Assembly: GCA_963842975.1 (NCBI GenBank)
Contig: CAWJIH010000008.1
Coordinates: forward strand, 1 to 64,000
Direction of reading: 5' to 3'
Length of the DNA stretch: 64,000 nucleotides
Origin: JACJWR01 sp963842975
GTDB lineage: Bacteria; Actinomycetota; Actinomycetes; S36-B12; UBA10799
Shown here: piece by piece, positions 36,572 to 46,062 of the stretch
Numbering within the stretch: the stretch's first letter is position 1
Layout of the letters: each line of letters opens with the position of its first letter
Program-made: the position numbers and the translations under genes
The notes under the pieces: generated by a model
Database searches by the model: none
What the model was told of the DNA's origin: nothing
The model's input: only the letters and a program-made list of their open reading frames with translations

Positions 36572-37548
36572 CTACGCGCCAGCCAGCATGGTGCGCAGCG
36601 TGTCGACGTCCAGCCATTCGGTGTTGGAGTCCGACCGGTAGGCGAAGGACTCGTCTACCGGAATTCCGCCCTCCGGTGGCAGGAAACCCCATTCGGCGAT
36701 CGACGGCAGGATTACGTAGCGGTCACTGAGCTCCACCGTCCTGCGGGCGTCCTCGTGGGCGATCATCTCCTCATGGAGCTTCTCTCCGGGGCGTAGCCCG
36801 GTCTCGAAGTCTGCGCACCCGGAGTGATCGCCTCGACGAGGTCTAGCAACCGCATGCTCGGGATCTTCGGCACGTAGAGCTCGCCGCCGTTCATGGACTC
36901 GAAGGAGTCGAGCACGAATCGAACGGCTTGGTCGAGGGTGATCCAGAAGCGGGTCATCCGCGCGTCCGTGATCGGGTAGCGGCGCCCCTTCGGCGCAGCT
37001 GGCGGAAGTAGGGGATCACTGACCCGCGGCTGCCCATCACGTTGCCGTAGCGCACGACCGAGAATCGGGTGCCGCTGCCCCGCGCGTAGTGGTTCGCGGC
37101 GATGAACACTTGTCGGCAGCAGAGCTTCGTCGCACCGTAGAGGTTGATCGGGCTCGACGCCTTGTCGGTCGAGAGGGCGATCACCCGCTTGACGCTGCGC
37201 GTCGATCGCCGCGTCGACGACGTTCTGCGGCGCCGAGGACGTTGGTGCGCGACGCACTCGAATGGGTTGTACTCGGCGGTCGGTCCACCTGCTTCAGGGC
37301 CGCCGCGTGGACCACGTAGTCGACGCCGTCATCGCTCGCGTCAGTCGGTCTCGGTCGCGGACGTCGCCGATGAAATAGCGCAGCCGGGGCTCATCTGGGA
37401 ACATTTGTCGCATCTCGAATTGCTTCAGTTCGTCGCGGGAGAACACAACTATGCGCTCCGGGTTGAGATTCTCCAATGCATAGGCAACAAAGGCCTTTCC
37501 AAACGATCCTGTGCCGCCAGTGATAAGGATGGAGGAATTGTTGAGCAT
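36572..37548 (-). pseudogene. pseB: PseB UDP-GlcNAc 4,6-dehydratase (inverting), four frame changes
   Basis: Begins MLNNSSILITGGTGSFGKAF (Rossmann GGTGSFG), runs to RDRDRLTRAM near 37325, then reads in pieces: GVDYVVHAAALKQ, SAPQNVVDAAIDA, VIALSTDKASSPINLYGATKL (YxxxK region), RFSVVRYGNVMGSRGSVIP to about 36990, MTRFWITLDQAVRFVLDSFESM to about 36830, and LRPGEKLHEEMIAHEDARRT to PSIAEWGF at 36572. All parts are present in order, so this is a recent pseudogene or a stretch of local sequence error. It would otherwise make the PseC substrate. Confidence 0.85.
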
Positions 37549-37580
37549 CGGTCCCCTGTCATGGTTGCGACTTCTCTACG

Positions 37581-37640
37581 GTGACAGGCTACAGGCTGTG
37601 CCGCGGTGACAGGCTACAGGCTGTGCCGCGGTGACAGGCG
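37581..37640 (+). repeat. 25-bp tandem repeat, about 2.4 copies
   Basis: Units start at 37581, 37606 and 37631 (GTGACAGGCTACAGGCTGTG... each), the third incomplete. It lies in the divergent gap between pseB and pseG, so it could affect either promoter by changing copy number. Confidence 0.85.
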
Positions 37641-37657
37641 CGAGATGGAGGTTCGTC

Positions 37658-38674
37658 ATGCTGCGTATCGCAGTCGTATGTGACGTTGGAATCCAAGTAG
37701 GCGCAGGACACTTCTCTCGGTGCCGTGCGCTGGTCGACAAACTCCGGACTCCTTCGGGCAGCGTCGGGTGGTTCGCCCCGGTGGGTGAGATCGGCTGGCT
37801 GGCCCGCTCGCTGCCGGATAGCGATGAGTTGATCGAAGTGGCCGCTGCTCAGGGGCTCAAGGCTGGGCTAGCTGGATGGGATGCGGACCTTGTCATCGTC
37901 GACTCGTATTTGCTGCCGGCGGATCTCGATGTGAAGTCCGGGAATCCGCGGGCTATCGTCGTGGAGGTACGGGATGCGGTGACTCCAAGGCGCGCCGCGG
38001 ATTTGGTGCTTGAGCCTGGATTCGGCTCGGTTGAGTCGGAGAGCCGTGCACCTATCCTGCGAGGCCCGGAGTATGTGCTGCTTCGGTCTGGCATTGTGCG
38101 TCGAAGGTCAGTGGAGCGTTGCGGGCTGAGGGCGCGGTCGTCGGACGGGTCGGATGACATTGGGATCCTCCTCGGCGGCGCCAACACCGCTGAGGACAGT
38201 TGGCTCGTCGCTCGTGTCGTCGCAGAAGCGCTGCCTTCGTGCGTGCTCCACGTCAATTTGCCGCGGCCTGACGGCGAATCTCCATCCTCAGCGGACGGGC
38301 GAATTGCGGTGCATCCCCGGGGGGAATCGTTCTGGGACGTCTTGTGCGCCTGTGGGTTCGTCGTATCAGCTGCAGGGGTGTCGGCCTGGGAACTCGCCTG
38401 CCTAGAGATCCCTTCGGGTCTGCTGCTCGTCGCGGACAACCAGTCGGAGAACTACTGGGGGATGACACGGCGAGGATGGGCGCTTGGACTTGGCACGTTG
38501 AGAGCCGTGCGGCAGGACGCCGGATTCCTGGCGAGCGGAGTGGCGGCCGCTATTGCGGATCCGGCGCAGCCGCAGGCTATGGCAAGCCGAGGCGCCGCGG
38601 CTGTCGACGGCATGGGTGCCGTAAGGGTTTCCGATGCGATACGGCACCTGCTGGGAGTCGAACGGTCGTCATAA
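37658..38674 (+). CDS. pseG: PseG UDP-sugar hydrolase
   Basis: About 338 residues from ATG at 37658, with GGAGG 6 nt upstream. GAGHFSRC (15-22) carries the catalytic His18 of the family; the GT-B-like C-lobe has ILLGGANTAED and SAAGVSAWELACLEIPSGLL. Removes UDP from UDP-2,4-diacetamido-2,4,6-trideoxy-beta-L-altrose to give the PseI substrate. Its 3' end overlaps the convergent ABC transporter by 6 bp. Confidence 0.85.
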   Translation: MLRIAVVCDVGIQVGAGHFSRCRALVDKLRTPSGSVGWFAPVGEIGWLARSLPDSDELIEVAAAQGLKAGLAGWDADLVIVDSYLLPADLDVKSGNPRAIVVEVRDAVTPRRAADLVLEPGFGSVESESRAPILRGPEYVLLRSGIVRRRSVERCGLRARSSDGSDDIGILLGGANTAEDSWLVARVVAEALPSCVLHVNLPRPDGESPSSADGRIAVHPRGESFWDVLCACGFVVSAAGVSAWELACLEIPSGLLLVADNQSENYWGMTRRGWALGLGTLRAVRQDAGFLASGVAAAIADPAQPQAMASRGAAAVDGMGAVRVSDAIRHLLGVERSS

Positions 38675-40549
38675 CCCCAGGAGTTGGGCCTGCCGGTCGA
38701 ACTGAGGCACCTGGCCTCGAACCTCGTCGAACGTTCCGGAGGCCAGGACGCGGCCCTCTTCCAAATAGAGCACGAGGTTCGCCCTCCTGATCGTCGCCAG
38801 GCGGTGCGCGACTGTCACAGTGGTGACGTCGGGTCCAATGCCAGTCAGCATCTCCGCGATCAGGTTCTCGGTCTCCGCGTCGAGCGCGCTCGTGGCCTCG
38901 TCAAGAACCAACAGGCTTGGCTGCGAGTATAGCGCGCGGGCTATCCCTAGCCGCTGTCGTTGGCCCCCGCTGAGGCGGACGCCGCGTTCACCCACAACGG
39001 TGTCGAGGCCTTCACGGCCATCTCGCAAGTGAGATGCAAGGTGCGCGCTCTCAAGGGCCTGCCACACCTGGGCATCGTCTACATCCTCGGGCCAGCGCCC
39101 GAGGGCGACGTTGTCCCGGACGGTCCCCGAAACCAGCGCGACCTCCTGCGGAACGTACGCGATGGCGCCGGGCCGCTCTTTGACGATCTTCGTCGGCGAC
39201 GAGCCACCCACGAGCACGCCGCCACGATCGGGATCGACTACGCCCAGGATCGCATCGGCTAAAGTGCTTTTGCCTGCGCCGGAGGGGCCAACCAGTGCCA
39301 GGCTGGAGCCTGCGGGGATGTAGAAGCCGACATCGGACAGTGCGGGAGAGGCACCCTCCGGATAGGTCACTGAGAGGTTCACCACTGAAAGTGAAAGCGG
39401 CTCGGGTAGTGACAGTGACTCGGACCCGCGTCCGACTGCAGAATCCTCGGCGACACTGGTCGGGTGGGGTGCTGCGTCGTCCGGGTGGGGTGCAGACGAT
39501 GCGGGCCGCTCATGTTCCCTGCAGTAATCATCGAGGTCGAACGCGTATTGAGCGCGACTCTCAATGCTGTGAATCATCAGGCGCGCGCCGTTGAGGCGCA
39601 GCAGGGAAGGGGTCACCCTGGTCGCGGCCGCCAAGAACAGCGCCAGGGATCCAACGGCCTGGTTCGCGTCCTGGGTGGCGAGGAGCAGGCCCACGAGCAG
39701 CAGCGCTCCAATCACTAGCGCGATCTCCATGGCATACCGTGGGATCTGCGAGAGATAGCGTTGGTCGGCGATCGCAACCGTGCTCCGAATTCGAAGTCGC
39801 GAAAACTTCTTGGCATAGAAATCACGTCGGCCCGAAACCGAAACCTCGCGGAAGGTTGCGATTCCGTCCTGAACCGCGCTGATTCCGGCAACTTCTGTCT
39901 CCGCAATCTCCGCGCCAGTGCGAGTCGTCCAGGCGGCCAATCCCCGGCCAATGCCGAATGCCACCAGGCCGAAATATGCCACAGCCAGCAAAGTGGTCAC
40001 GGGGTCGATGATTAGTAGCGCGGCGCCGAGGACCACTAGCAGGGTGACCTCAGATCGGATGATCATTATGTTGCTCAAGACGTCGATGATGGCTGCATTT
40101 ACCCCGTGGCTCAAAGCGAAACCGGCCTTCTGGCTCGCTCCTGACTGGACACGTACGAGAGGGAGGTTGAAGAAGGCTTCGCTGAGCTGGGCGGACGCTT
40201 GCGCGGCGCGCCGCGCAAGGAAGTTGACGACCCGGCGGGTGATGTACAGCGCCACGATACCTTTGAGTACCAGCAGTGTCGCTGCTGCGCCTGCCAGGAC
40301 CAGAGCTGCTGTCCCAGTGTCGACTCCACCTAGTCCCACCACATTCAGTCCGGCCTGGATGGCTGCGGGTGTTGCCCCTCCCTGCGCAGCAGTCGCGGCA
40401 AGGAGGCCAACAGTGCCAAACAGAAGCACCCCTGACAGATCTAGGAGGGCGGTTCCCATAAGCAGCAGGGTCGCGATTCGGTATCTCGATCCGTCATTGG
40501 CGGGCAGTAGGGCCAGCGAGCGCCGAACTAGTGCGCGATTCCGGCCCAC
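38669..40549 (-). CDS. ABC exporter, PglK/MsbA-like flippase
   Basis: 626 residues: a membrane domain with about six helices (first at 26-48, others to about 310), a Ser/Pro/Glu-rich linker (about 350-385) and a complete ATPase domain: Walker A GPSGAGKST (about 414-422), LSGGQRQRLGIARAL signature, Walker B LLVLDEATSALD and the H-loop VAHRL. Half-transporter that would act as a dimer to flip lipid-linked oligosaccharide, by analogy with PglK. A second, Wzx-type flippase lies at 51393-52715. Confidence 0.85.
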   Translation of the reverse strand: MGRNRALVRRSLALLPANDGSRYRIATLLLMGTALLDLSGVLLFGTVGLLAATAAQGGATPAAIQAGLNVVGLGGVDTGTAALVLAGAAATLLVLKGIVALYITRRVVNFLARRAAQASAQLSEAFFNLPLVRVQSGASQKAGFALSHGVNAAIIDVLSNIMIIRSEVTLLVVLGAALLIIDPVTTLLAVAYFGLVAFGIGRGLAAWTTRTGAEIAETEVAGISAVQDGIATFREVSVSGRRDFYAKKFSRLRIRSTVAIADQRYLSQIPRYAMEIALVIGALLLVGLLLATQDANQAVGSLALFLAAATRVTPSLLRLNGARLMIHSIESRAQYAFDLDDYCREHERPASSAPHPDDAAPHPTSVAEDSAVGRGSESLSLPEPLSLSVVNLSVTYPEGASPALSDVGFYIPAGSSLALVGPSGAGKSTLADAILGVVDPDRGGVLVGGSSPTKIVKERPGAIAYVPQEVALVSGTVRDNVALGRWPEDVDDAQVWQALESAHLASHLRDGREGLDTVVGERGVRLSGGQRQRLGIARALYSQPSLLVLDEATSALDAETENLIAEMLTGIGPDVTTVTVAHRLATIRRANLVLYLEEGRVLASGTFDEVRGQVPQFDRQAQLLGL

Positions 40550-40639
40550 CGGCCACTCCCGTCGTCGATTCGGTCAAGGCGCCGCATACGCCACTACCGC
40601 TGGGCACAAAGTGTAGGAGGTGGATTCCACTGGTCGTAG

Positions 40640-41890
40640 CAACGCCTCGATCGGGAGGTGCAGCGATGGGGACGAAGCCGCGAGCGAGGCGGGTTCGGGC
40701 GTATGAGGTAGGTGCCATCGCCGAGACGGCTGTCGGTTGCTTGGCAGACGGATCGGGTCACGTTCTGGGCGGCGATCAGTTGCTGCGCGACGCTAGACGT
40801 GGCGGCCGATGTGATCGGCGTTTCCGAGCCGGTGGGCTACCGCTGGTCTCGCCACTCAGGTGGCGTGCATACATGCCTTCGAGTCGAGGGTTCGGTTCGC
40901 TACCTGTCGTTCTCCCGGCGGTACGACATCGTGATCTGGCATGCCCAGGGCCTCAATGCCCGTGAGATCGAGAGATGTCTGGGACGTTGTTCGAAACGGC
41001 CTTTCGCGAGCTGCGCCGCGGCGCGTCGAGTCGAGCGGCGCAGTCTGAGAATTGCATCATTGTCGTGCGGTGGCACGCCAAGAGACGAACTCGGCGACCA
41101 AAGGCTGCCAAGACAGTCGCCAACCAGAGGCCTCGCGACTAGGCGCAAGGCGGCCGTCGGAGTGGAAGGGCCGCAGCGAGTAGAATCGCAACGATCGACG
41201 TTGGACACAGGATTGGAGTCCTGAGCGATTCGCGGGTCGGCTACCGATCGACTCCCTGCGATGACGGATCCTTGCGCATCAGCCACCAGGCGCACTGGGT
41301 CTATGGTCGTAGTGCGCTGAAGCGGGAGTTCATCACATTATTGTGTGCGTGGCGTGCGCTGCGGTGAAGACCGCGGCCGCGGGTCACGTTCGGAGCGATT
41401 CGATCATGGGCCTGAATCGCTCCGCGATTGGCACGCTGGTCGACCGCACAACCCGGTTCATGATGCTGGCACGCCTACGGCGCGAAGAAGGCCACCACCA
41501 CAAGCAGGTGCCAAGAATGGGTGCGTTGGGGGGCTACGGTGGAATCACGATGAAGAACGCACTTGCGGTGACGAAGGCGAAATCGCCTTTGCAGCGTGGC
41601 GCTCATTGACGTGGGACCGCAGCACGGAACGGACTGCCCAGGACGCTTCCAAGGTCGCCGCTGGCACTAGCAGCCCGGTGTTCTTCGCCGACCCACCCGG
41701 CCCCTGGCAGCGCGGCACCAACGAGCTGTTTCGCCAGCACGGCCGAAGAGGTACCAACCTGTCGCGTGGGACCAAGGAGGAGATCCAGGCCGTCGCCATC
41801 TCGTTGAACGGCCGTCCCCCGCAAGGCCCTTGGTTGGAAGACCCCGGCTGAGTCGTTCAAGGAGCATTTGTGGCCGCCTTGAACAGCCGA
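40640..41890 (+). pseudogene. IS30-family transposase remnant
   Basis: Decayed fragments in changing frames: VAADVIGVSEPVGYRWSRHSGG and YLSFSRRYDIVIWHAQGLNAREIERCLGR (IS30 HTH, about 40785-40985), SHQAxY...GRSALKRELI near 41280-41335, RTTRFMMLARL near 41445-41475, then VFFADPPGPWQRGTNE (catalytic-region DP and NE, about 41680-41725), LSRGTKEEIQAVAISLNGRP and SFKEHL. Many stops and shifts; inactive. Confidence 0.75.
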
Positions 41891-42032
41891 CAACGAGACG
41901 TTCGAGTGAATCCGGCCAATACATCTACGTGGCTTTGGTGTGCGTCTGACTTCGTGACGGTTTCTTGGGGAGAAAATCCCAGCATCTGCGGGGTGGTCCG
42001 GTAAGGATCACACTGTGGAGAGGAGCCCGCTG

Positions 42033-43530
42033 ATGGGCACGAATGTATCGGGAAAGGGTGGGCGGCGCCGGCGTGTGTTGAGCCCGTCGCAGAAGTACGA
42101 GGTGTTCTTGGAGGTGACCACCAGCGATCTGACGCAGGCGCAGGTGGCGGTGAAGTGGGGAATCGATCGGTCGACGGTCAAGACGATCGTTCGTACCGCT
42201 GTCGCGCGTCATGATTTGTGGCAGGGCTGTTGTGTCAGTCCTGAAGGAGAATCAAAGTCATTCCGAAGTCCACCATCGATACCGGCTGAGAAGAAGTCCC
42301 GGATCGTGTTGAGCGTGTTGGCTGGCGAGAGGACGATTGCCGAAGCGGCGCGGCGGGAGAAGGTGTCCGAGCAGTCGATCAGCCGGTGGAAGGCCGAGTT
42401 CGGCGAGGCCGGCAAGACTGCGCTGGCCGCAGGCCGCTCGGGCCCGTCAGGCCGCGAGGAACAGTTGGAGGCCGAGGTTGTCGAGCTGACCCAGGCCCTC
42501 GGTGAGGCCGGGGTCGAGGTCCGGGTGCCGAAGAAGTCCGCCCAGTGCAGGTTGGGCCCTCGCCGACCTCGAGGTGATCCGCACAGAGGCGGGAATGTCG
42601 ACGGCGAGGTTCTCCCGTCTGATCGACAAGACCTGAACGGACGTGGCGACGCTGGCAGGCCCGTGCCAGGGCCGAGCGCCCGGTGAAAGGCCCGTGGCCG
42701 CAGCCGACCGGCCATGCGGTGCGTGAGTGGGCGCGGGTCCATGCGCTGGCGCATCCGCCCGTGGGGCCACCGCACGATCTCGGCGATGGTCCGACACGAA
42801 GGCCATGTGGTGTCTGAGGCGACTGTGCTGCGGTTGCTGCGCGACGAGGTTCTGATCGGAGCCGGCGGCCTACCAGCGGGAACGCCGCAGGCTCGCCGGG
42901 CACGGCAAGGCCGCGTTCGCCGCGCCGCCCACCGGGGGCGAATCAGGTGTGGCAGCTGGACTTCACGCCAGTATCGAGACCACCACCGGCGGGGTTTGGC
43001 GCATCGCCGGGTGTCGGGACTACTGGAGCACCTACGAGCACCGTTTCCACATCTCGCCGACGGTCAACCAGCACGACGCCATCGACGCGGTGGAGTTGGC
43101 GCTGGCGGACTACCAGGCCCTGTTCTCCCCGCCCACTGGTAGACGCTTGCCCGGTCGATCCGGACAGCGGGGAGCTGGTGCCCGGTGACGATTGTGACCG
43201 ACAACGGCGGAGGAGTTGCGAAGGTTCCGGTTCGAGTCGTTCATCGCCACCCACCCCGAGCTGCGTCATGTCCGCACCCGAGCCAAGTCGCCGGGGCAGA
43301 ACGGTTCCCGGGAGCGCGGCTTCGGCACGCTGAAGTACGAGCAGTTGTTCCTCGACGAAGTCGACGATGCAGTCGCCCTCGCCGAGCGGGCCGAGGACTA
43401 CCGCCTCGAATACAACCGCGTGCGCCCACACGAGGCCATCGCCTTCAACCGGCCCGAGGAGGTCCACCTCGGCCTAGCCGACCTCACCACCCCCTCATTT
43501 CAAACCAAGAAGATCCTGCCAACTACATGA
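42033..43530 (+). pseudogene. IS3-like element remnant with DDE core
   Basis: A first HTH protein (RRRRVLSPSQKYEVFLEVTTSDLTQ...WGIDRSTVKTI) is followed by a second (RIVLSVLAGERTIAEAARREKVSEQSISRW), then frameshifted transposase: VWQLDF (first Asp, about 42950), GCRDYWSTYEHRFHISPTVNQHDAIDAVELALADY, VTIVTDNGG (second Asp, about 43195), then HPELRHVRTRAKSPGQNGSRERGFGTLKYEQLF (Glu) and NRVRPHEAIAFNRPEEVHLG to 43530. Several frame changes. The two HTH proteins may come from two different elements. Confidence 0.75.
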
Positions 43531-44368
43531 CGCGGGACAAAGAAGCCAAAACCTACACAGAACAGTTGAAAACCTCGGACCCTGCGGTGTACAGGGCGAT
43601 CGCGGGAATTGATGAGGCGGCGTGGACACCCATCAAGTATCCGCAGGCGATCTTCGACGACACCGAACAACGCTGGATATCCGATGCCGAGGTCGCCGAA
43701 GTGCCCTACACCGCGTTCACCTCCAAGGGCGCCGAAGCGGTGTCCGGGCGGCTGATTGTGCGGCGGGTGAAACGTGTGAACCCAGCCGATGCAGACGGGC
43801 AGGACACCCTGTTCACCGAGTGGCGTCATCATGCGGTGTTCACCACCTCACCACTGGACATGCTGCAGGCAGAGCACTATCACCGTCGGCATGCCATCGT
43901 CGAACAAGTCATCGCCGACCTGAAATCTGGCCCGCTGGCCCACCTGCCGTCCGGGAAGTTCAACGCCAACCCCGCCTGGCTGGCCTGCGCGGTGATCGCG
44001 TTCAACCTCACCCGCGCCGCCGGGGCGCTGGCCTCAACATTTCACGCCAAAGCCACCACCGCCACCATCCGTGGCCATCTCATCGCCGTGCCGGCCCGTA
44101 TTGCCTCCTCGGCGCGGACAGTCCTCATGCACCTGCCCCGGGACTGGCCCTGGGAAACCGCCTGGATCGACCTGCACCACGCCGCCGGACGGACCCCCAC
44201 CGCCGATGGCCGCCACTTGACCACCCAGCCCCCAGCGGGCACGACCGGAGACAACGCAATCGTGGAAGAGTCGGGCGAACCGGCGGCCCCGCCATGCCTA
44301 CTCCCAGCCCCATCCAGAAAAAGGCCAATCAGCACCACTTCCATAACTCACCCACGGATCCAGGCTGA
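43510..44368 (+). pseudogene. IS1380-family transposase, 5'-truncated
   Basis: C-terminal half of an IS1380 transposase: VYRAIAGIDEAAWTPIKYPQ, WISDAEVAEVPYTAF, RLIVRRVKR, HHAVFTTSPLDMLQAE, HAIVEQVIADLKSGPLAHLPSGKF (catalytic Glu in EQVIADLK), AFNLTRAAGALAS and LPRDWPWE. The N-terminal half with the first catalytic residues is absent, replaced by the end of the IS3-like remnant; the two read in one open frame by chance from 43185. Confidence 0.8.
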
Positions 44369-44483
44369 AGGTAGCCGCGAATTGGCGAAGTTCGGCCAGT
44401 ACTATGGGACGCTGGGTCGTGGCATTAGGCCCTCCGCGCTCATGGTGCACGTTCGCGAGTGAAATCGACAAAAACTTTCCGAA

Positions 44484-45746
44484 ATGAGTTCATGGGTGAG
44501 AGTCACTTTAGTACGTCAGTATTTCGCAACGAGAGACCAAGCCGGTTCTACTCGAGGCTTCGAGTTTGCCCGGAGATTGGTAGAGAGCGGACACAACGTC
44601 ACCGTGATAACTTCTGATCCGTCAAGGTCCGCTGGCGCGTCAACTCATCGGGTGGAGGCCGGGGTTAAGGTAATCGCCATCCCGAATGCCTACCATCAGT
44701 CCATGAGTTATCGACGGCGTCTCAGGTCGTTCATGCGATTTGCCCTGAAGTCAGCGCTCGTGGCAATACGCCAGCCTACAGATGTAGTACTTGCTTCAAG
44801 CACCCCCTTGTCGGTCGCAATACCTGGACTCGCGGCATCTCGTATTCGCCGAGTTCCTTTTGTTTTTGAGGTGCGCGATCTTTGGCCCGAAATGCCAATT
44901 GCAGTAGGTGCCCTCCGCGGAAAGATGCCTACCGGGCTTGCTCGAATTCTTGAGTGGTTGGCCTACCACGGCTCGTCTGCAGTTATCGCACTTTCGCCGG
45001 GAATGGCGAAAGGTGTTGAGGCCCGAGGAATCCCTTTGTCTAGAATTGCCATAATTCCAAACTCGTCGGATCTAGACCTTTGGCCTGAATTTCACCAAAG
45101 GCGCGCAGTGACGTATGGTGAAATTGGATCTATCGTATATGCGGGCTCGCTCGGTAAGGTTAACGGACTTGATTATCTTGTTGACCTAGGCGCAGCACTC
45201 CGAACTCTTGGTGTACCGGTAAGGATTCAAGTTGTCGGGCAAGGTTCAGAGGCTGAGCGAATCCAAGCGGCTGCGAAGGCCCGGGGCCTTGCCGGAGAGA
45301 GCATCGAATTCTTGGGGCCTAGGCCAAAGAGTGAGATGCCAGAGATCCTGCGAGAGGCTACTCTGGGAATTTCCCTGTTTCTCCCGATCAAGGCGATGGA
45401 GGCCAACTCCGCCAACAAGTTCTTTGACTATCTCGCGGCTGGACTCCCGGTCGCCATCAACTACGGCGGCTGGCAAGCCGAAATCGTGAAAGCAAAAAAA
45501 CTCGGCCTCGTGCTACCTCTGGATGCAGATGTGGCTGCGGGCCAGATCGCCCGCTTCCTACAGGACGACCACTCTGTTGCAGAGGCATCTATTGCTGCCC
45601 GTGAGGTTGCTAAGGATCATTTCAGCAGAGATGCTCATGCAGCGCAGTTGCTTAGCCTCTTGACTGCTGTTGTTGCGCGTGATGCCCGTGCCATAGAGGC
45701 GGCCGTTGCCGATTCTAGGAACTACTTGGGAATGGAGGTGCATTGA
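44484..45746 (+). CDS. Glycosyltransferase family 4 (WbuB-like)
   Basis: 420 residues, intact. N-lobe: VTLVRQYFATRDQAGSTRGFEFAR, SSTPLSVAIPGL, FEVRDLWPEMPIAVG; donor lobe: VIALSPGM, IPNSSDLD, SIVYAGSLGKVNGLDYL, EFLGPRPKSEMPEIL and NSANKFFDYLAAGLPVAINYGGW (about 315-337). Belongs to the WbuB/fucosaminyltransferase-like group. Codon use is clearly less GC-rich than in the 56-64 kb region, suggesting separate acquisition. Intact paralogue of the broken gene at 25808-27029. Confidence 0.88.
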   Translation: MSSWVRVTLVRQYFATRDQAGSTRGFEFARRLVESGHNVTVITSDPSRSAGASTHRVEAGVKVIAIPNAYHQSMSYRRRLRSFMRFALKSALVAIRQPTDVVLASSTPLSVAIPGLAASRIRRVPFVFEVRDLWPEMPIAVGALRGKMPTGLARILEWLAYHGSSAVIALSPGMAKGVEARGIPLSRIAIIPNSSDLDLWPEFHQRRAVTYGEIGSIVYAGSLGKVNGLDYLVDLGAALRTLGVPVRIQVVGQGSEAERIQAAAKARGLAGESIEFLGPRPKSEMPEILREATLGISLFLPIKAMEANSANKFFDYLAAGLPVAINYGGWQAEIVKAKKLGLVLPLDADVAAGQIARFLQDDHSVAEASIAAREVAKDHFSRDAHAAQLLSLLTAVVARDARAIEAAVADSRNYLGMEVH

Positions 45747-45958
45747 CTCCGCACCGATGAGAGCCGTTGTGCCCCTAGGGCCGATGGTGGGGAGATGTTT
45801 CGTCGCCCGGATAGATTGCGACGGCGTGCGGGCCGCCTCGGACTGTCGCACTTAGTCCAATTTGTCGGGTCTGTGTAGTCCACTAGTGATGATCTCTATT
45901 GCGGCCCTCCCGTAATTTGGCGGAAGAGTTGCCTGGACACGAAGCCAGGGGGATCAAT
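45747..45958. other. Intergenic region before the ugd fragment
   Basis: About 210 bp; I see nothing in it beyond a possible promoter for ugd. Confidence 0.4.
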
Positions 45959-46046
45959 TCGAAGATTTCAGTCGTCGGTGCCGGCTACCTCAGGGCCGTG
46001 CACGCCACAGCAATGGCGTCGATTGGCTTTGACGGCGTCGGGATCG

Positions 46047-46062
46047 ATGCCGGTGCGAAGAA
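46047..46062 (+). repeat. Target duplication, left (IS1634 derivative)
   Basis: ATGCCGGTGCGAAGAA, identical to 47054-47069; 17 bp if the outer G is counted. Confidence 0.9.

Noticed and set aside
43185..44462. A single 425-codon transposase gene
   Set aside because: Only the part after about 43510 is IS1380-like; the beginning is an out-of-frame reading of the IS3-like remnant.
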